From assembly GCA_047628755.1 (NCBI GenBank), contig JBLHVV010000040.1, positions 1 to 25,739 on the forward strand: DNA of 25,739 nt, written 5' to 3'. The position numbers and the translations under genes were made by a program. The notes under the pieces are model-generated. The model searched no databases, was not told the origin of the DNA, and was given only the letters and a program-made list of their open reading frames with translations. This document shows, piece by piece, positions 24,045 to 25,739 of this stretch (its first letter is position 1; each line of letters opens with the position of its first letter). The DNA is from Bermanella sp047628755. GTDB lineage: Bacteria > Pseudomonadota > Gammaproteobacteria > Pseudomonadales > Oceanobacteraceae.

Positions 24045-25739
24045 TTACTGCGCTCTATTCATTATTTGATCCCAAAGCCCTGAAACCGTGTCGATGTGGT
24101 TTTTTAAACCAGCTTGGTCGAGTTCGCTGAGGCTTAGCAGCAACTTTTGGTTCTGCAATGCTCTGCGATGTGCCAATGAACGATAAGCCATATAAGCCTG
24201 TTTGAGTGCTTCACTTTGCTTGGTATCTAGTATATTTTCAGATGCCAGATTATCCAGTATTCGGACGTTATCTGTCCATTTCAACAATGTGGGATGGGCT
24301 GCAGAATGGGTCAATACAAGGTATTGCACGATAAATTCTATATCCACTATTCCACCTGTGTCATGCTTTAGCTGAAACTGCGCTTTTTTCACACTTTGGG
24401 AGCCAAGATTATCGCGCATTTTTTGTCTCATTTCTCGCACTTCTTGCTTTAGATTATGAGGTTTTTGATCTTTTATCAGTATTTCAGCTCGAATTTCAGA
24501 AAATTTATTTATTAACGCCGTTTCACCACAGATAACCCTAGCCCGTATAAGGGCTTGATGTTCCCAAGTCCATGCTTCTTCAGTTTGGTATTTATAAAAT
24601 CCATTAACCGATGCTACTATCATTCCACTGGCACCACTTGGGCGCAAGCGCATGTCGACTTCGTACAATTGTCCAGCCCGGGTGGTGGTATTCATTATGT
24701 GAATTAGGCGCTGCCCCATGCGAGTATAAAATACGCTGTTTTCTTGCTCTCGTTTGCCATTGATACCGGTGGTGTATTTATTGGCTAGGCCATTATGCAA
24801 AAATACTAAGTCTAAATCTGAGTCATAACTTAGTTCAAGGCCACCCATTTTTCCGTAACCTAAAATAATAAACTCTGGAGCCAGTACTGCTTCGCTATCG
24901 GCGTTAGTAGGATATCCATATTTGCTCACCATTTGCTGAAAAGCTAAATGCATACTGGTTTCTAATACACATTCAGCTAGCCATGTTAAGTGGTCACTCA
25001 CTTTCATCAATGGCAATGCCCCTGTAATTTCACAGGCGGCAATCTGTAATTTATGAGCTTTTGCAAAATGCCTTAGAGCATCCATTTGCTCTTCTAAGTC
25101 ATTTTCTTCTATGCGTAATAACCGTTGGGCTAAGTCATCAGCCATGTTTTGTTTATCAGCACAATTAAACAAATGGACTGGATGCAAAAGCTCATCTAAT
25201 AATAATGGTGTTTCGGTAATACTTTGAGCGATCCAAGGGCTAGACGCACATAGTCGAACTAGTTGAGCCAATGCTTGAGGATTTTCTGTTATTAAAACTA
25301 AATAAGACGTCCTGCGTAAAATAGATTCTATTAATGGCACCAAACGTTCTAAAGTAAGCAGCGGTTGGTCGTTTTCCCAACTGGCTTTTAAAATTAATGG
25401 CATGGCTTTGTCGAGACGCTGTTTGCCAATAGCCTGCATATTAGCCACGGCATTATTGTCCCGTAGCCTTTGCAATAAATGTTGCGTTGATACGGAGTTA
25501 GCCGACTCTTCTTCGTCTTCGCAATGGTTATGCCAAATGCTTTGCCATAAATCTAAGTCGTTATCAGATATGGCATCTTGCTCTTCTGCTACAATTTTTG
25601 CGAAGTGATAAGATACATTTTCACGGTGCTCAGCTAGCACCCCCAAGTATTTATCCCAGCCTTGAAAGCCCATAGCGTAAGACATTTTAGCTTGACCTAA
25701 GTCATCATTTGGCAGAGTTTGGCTTTGTTCATCGTTAAG
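24045..25739 (-). CDS. glnE: Glutamine synthetase adenylyltransferase/deadenylase GlnE, C-terminal part
   Basis: Bifunctional enzyme that adds and removes AMP on glutamine synthetase in response to PII and glutamine. Only the last 564 residues are in the window. The frame stays open to the edge beyond the Met at 25685 (reading LNDEQSQTLPNDDLGQAK before it), so the true start lies outside; complete GlnE is about 950 residues. The visible part holds the linker and the C-terminal nucleotidyltransferase domain, with GYGKMGGLELSYDSDLD (metal-binding D290 and D292 counted from the 25685 Met), YEVDMRLRPSGASGM, EEAWTWEHQALIRAR and the final helical GlnD_UR_UTase-like region DTGGIVDIEFIVQYLV. The N-terminal deadenylase domain is not in view. 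ilvE follows 73 bp downstream on the same strand. Confidence 0.96.
   Translation of the reverse strand, partial: LNDEQSQTLPNDDLGQAKMSYAMGFQGWDKYLGVLAEHRENVSYHFAKIVAEEQDAISDNDLDLWQSIWHNHCEDEEESANSVSTQHLLQRLRDNNAVANMQAIGKQRLDKAMPLILKASWENDQPLLTLERLVPLIESILRRTSYLVLITENPQALAQLVRLCASSPWIAQSITETPLLLDELLHPVHLFNCADKQNMADDLAQRLLRIEENDLEEQMDALRHFAKAHKLQIAACEITGALPLMKVSDHLTWLAECVLETSMHLAFQQMVSKYGYPTNADSEAVLAPEFIILGYGKMGGLELSYDSDLDLVFLHNGLANKYTTGINGKREQENSVFYTRMGQRLIHIMNTTTRAGQLYEVDMRLRPSGASGMIVASVNGFYKYQTEEAWTWEHQALIRARVICGETALINKFSEIRAEILIKDQKPHNLKQEVREMRQKMRDNLGSQSVKKAQFQLKHDTGGIVDIEFIVQYLVLTHSAAHPTLLKWTDNVRILDNLASENILDTKQSEALKQAYMAYRSLAHRRALQNQKLLLSLSELDQAGLKNHIDTVSGLWDQIMNRAQ

Noticed and set aside
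25683..25685. Met codon as the start of a short GlnE
   Set aside because: The frame is open to the window edge and the protein would lack the whole N-terminal deadenylase domain; the gene is simply cut by the window.
1..25739. CRISPR arrays, tRNA or rRNA genes, insertion sequences, prophage genes
   Set aside because: No regularly spaced repeats, cloverleaf-like sequences, transposase or integrase coding regions, or long terminal repeats were seen on either strand by eye.

Overview
The window looks like a chromosomal segment of a low-GC marine gammaproteobacterium. The set argA, argE, ygiF-like, orphan GspE/PilB-type ATPase, glnE and ilvE is typical of the Pseudomonas/Oceanospirillales branch. 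The tandem alkane hydroxylases and AT-rich codon use point to a hydrocarbon-degrading Oceanospirillales member (Oleispira, Bermanella or Thalassolituus-like). That placement is inferred from gene content and was not tested by a search.

Layout. Positions 1-571 (-) hold a decayed diguanylate cyclase: DISMED2-like remnant, short membrane remnant, then half a GGDEF domain in another frame, cut by the window edge. An intact stand-alone EAL phosphodiesterase (744-1505, +) diverges from it. dusC (1611-2543, +) converges on argA (2559-3863, -), followed upstream by argE (4059-5213, -). Divergent from argE is a + run: ygiF-like CYTH-CHAD triphosphatase, orphan GspE/PilB-like ATPase and a DnaQ-fold exonuclease, closed by a strong bidirectional terminator (9283-9317). 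From there to 21190 every gene is on the - strand: a YfcH-like epimerase, a DUF5329 exported protein, two tandem alkB copies, a 7TMR-DISM/EAL protein, modF, an ICMT-like membrane methyltransferase, a GNAT acetyltransferase, a YeeN/YebC-family protein, a 1-Cys peroxiredoxin and a HIT hydrolase. A PuuB-like FAD oxidase (+) follows, with a long leader that may be regulatory, and converges on ilvE (-). The window ends inside glnE (-).

Functional themes. (1) Nitrogen and amino-acid metabolism: argA/argE for arginine, glnE for control of glutamine synthetase, ilvE for branched-chain amino acids, and a PuuB-like oxidase for polyamine or amine catabolism. (2) Alkane use: two AlkB copies about 80% identical by hand alignment, each with the full histidine/carboxylate set. 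They differ (Ser versus Leu) at the position I align with the chain-length-determining Trp55 of the P. putida GPo1 enzyme. No rubredoxin, rubredoxin reductase or alkane regulator lies in the window. (3) Cyclic-di-GMP: one decayed cyclase and two phosphodiesterases with complete EAL active sites, one of them a membrane sensor just upstream of the alkB pair.

No tRNA, rRNA, CRISPR, transposase or phage gene was seen. The items I consider most worth testing are the alkB pair with its neighbouring DISM-EAL sensor, the leader of the PuuB-like gene, and two inverted repeats (12336-12355 and 16304-16336). I found no clearly new multi-gene system.
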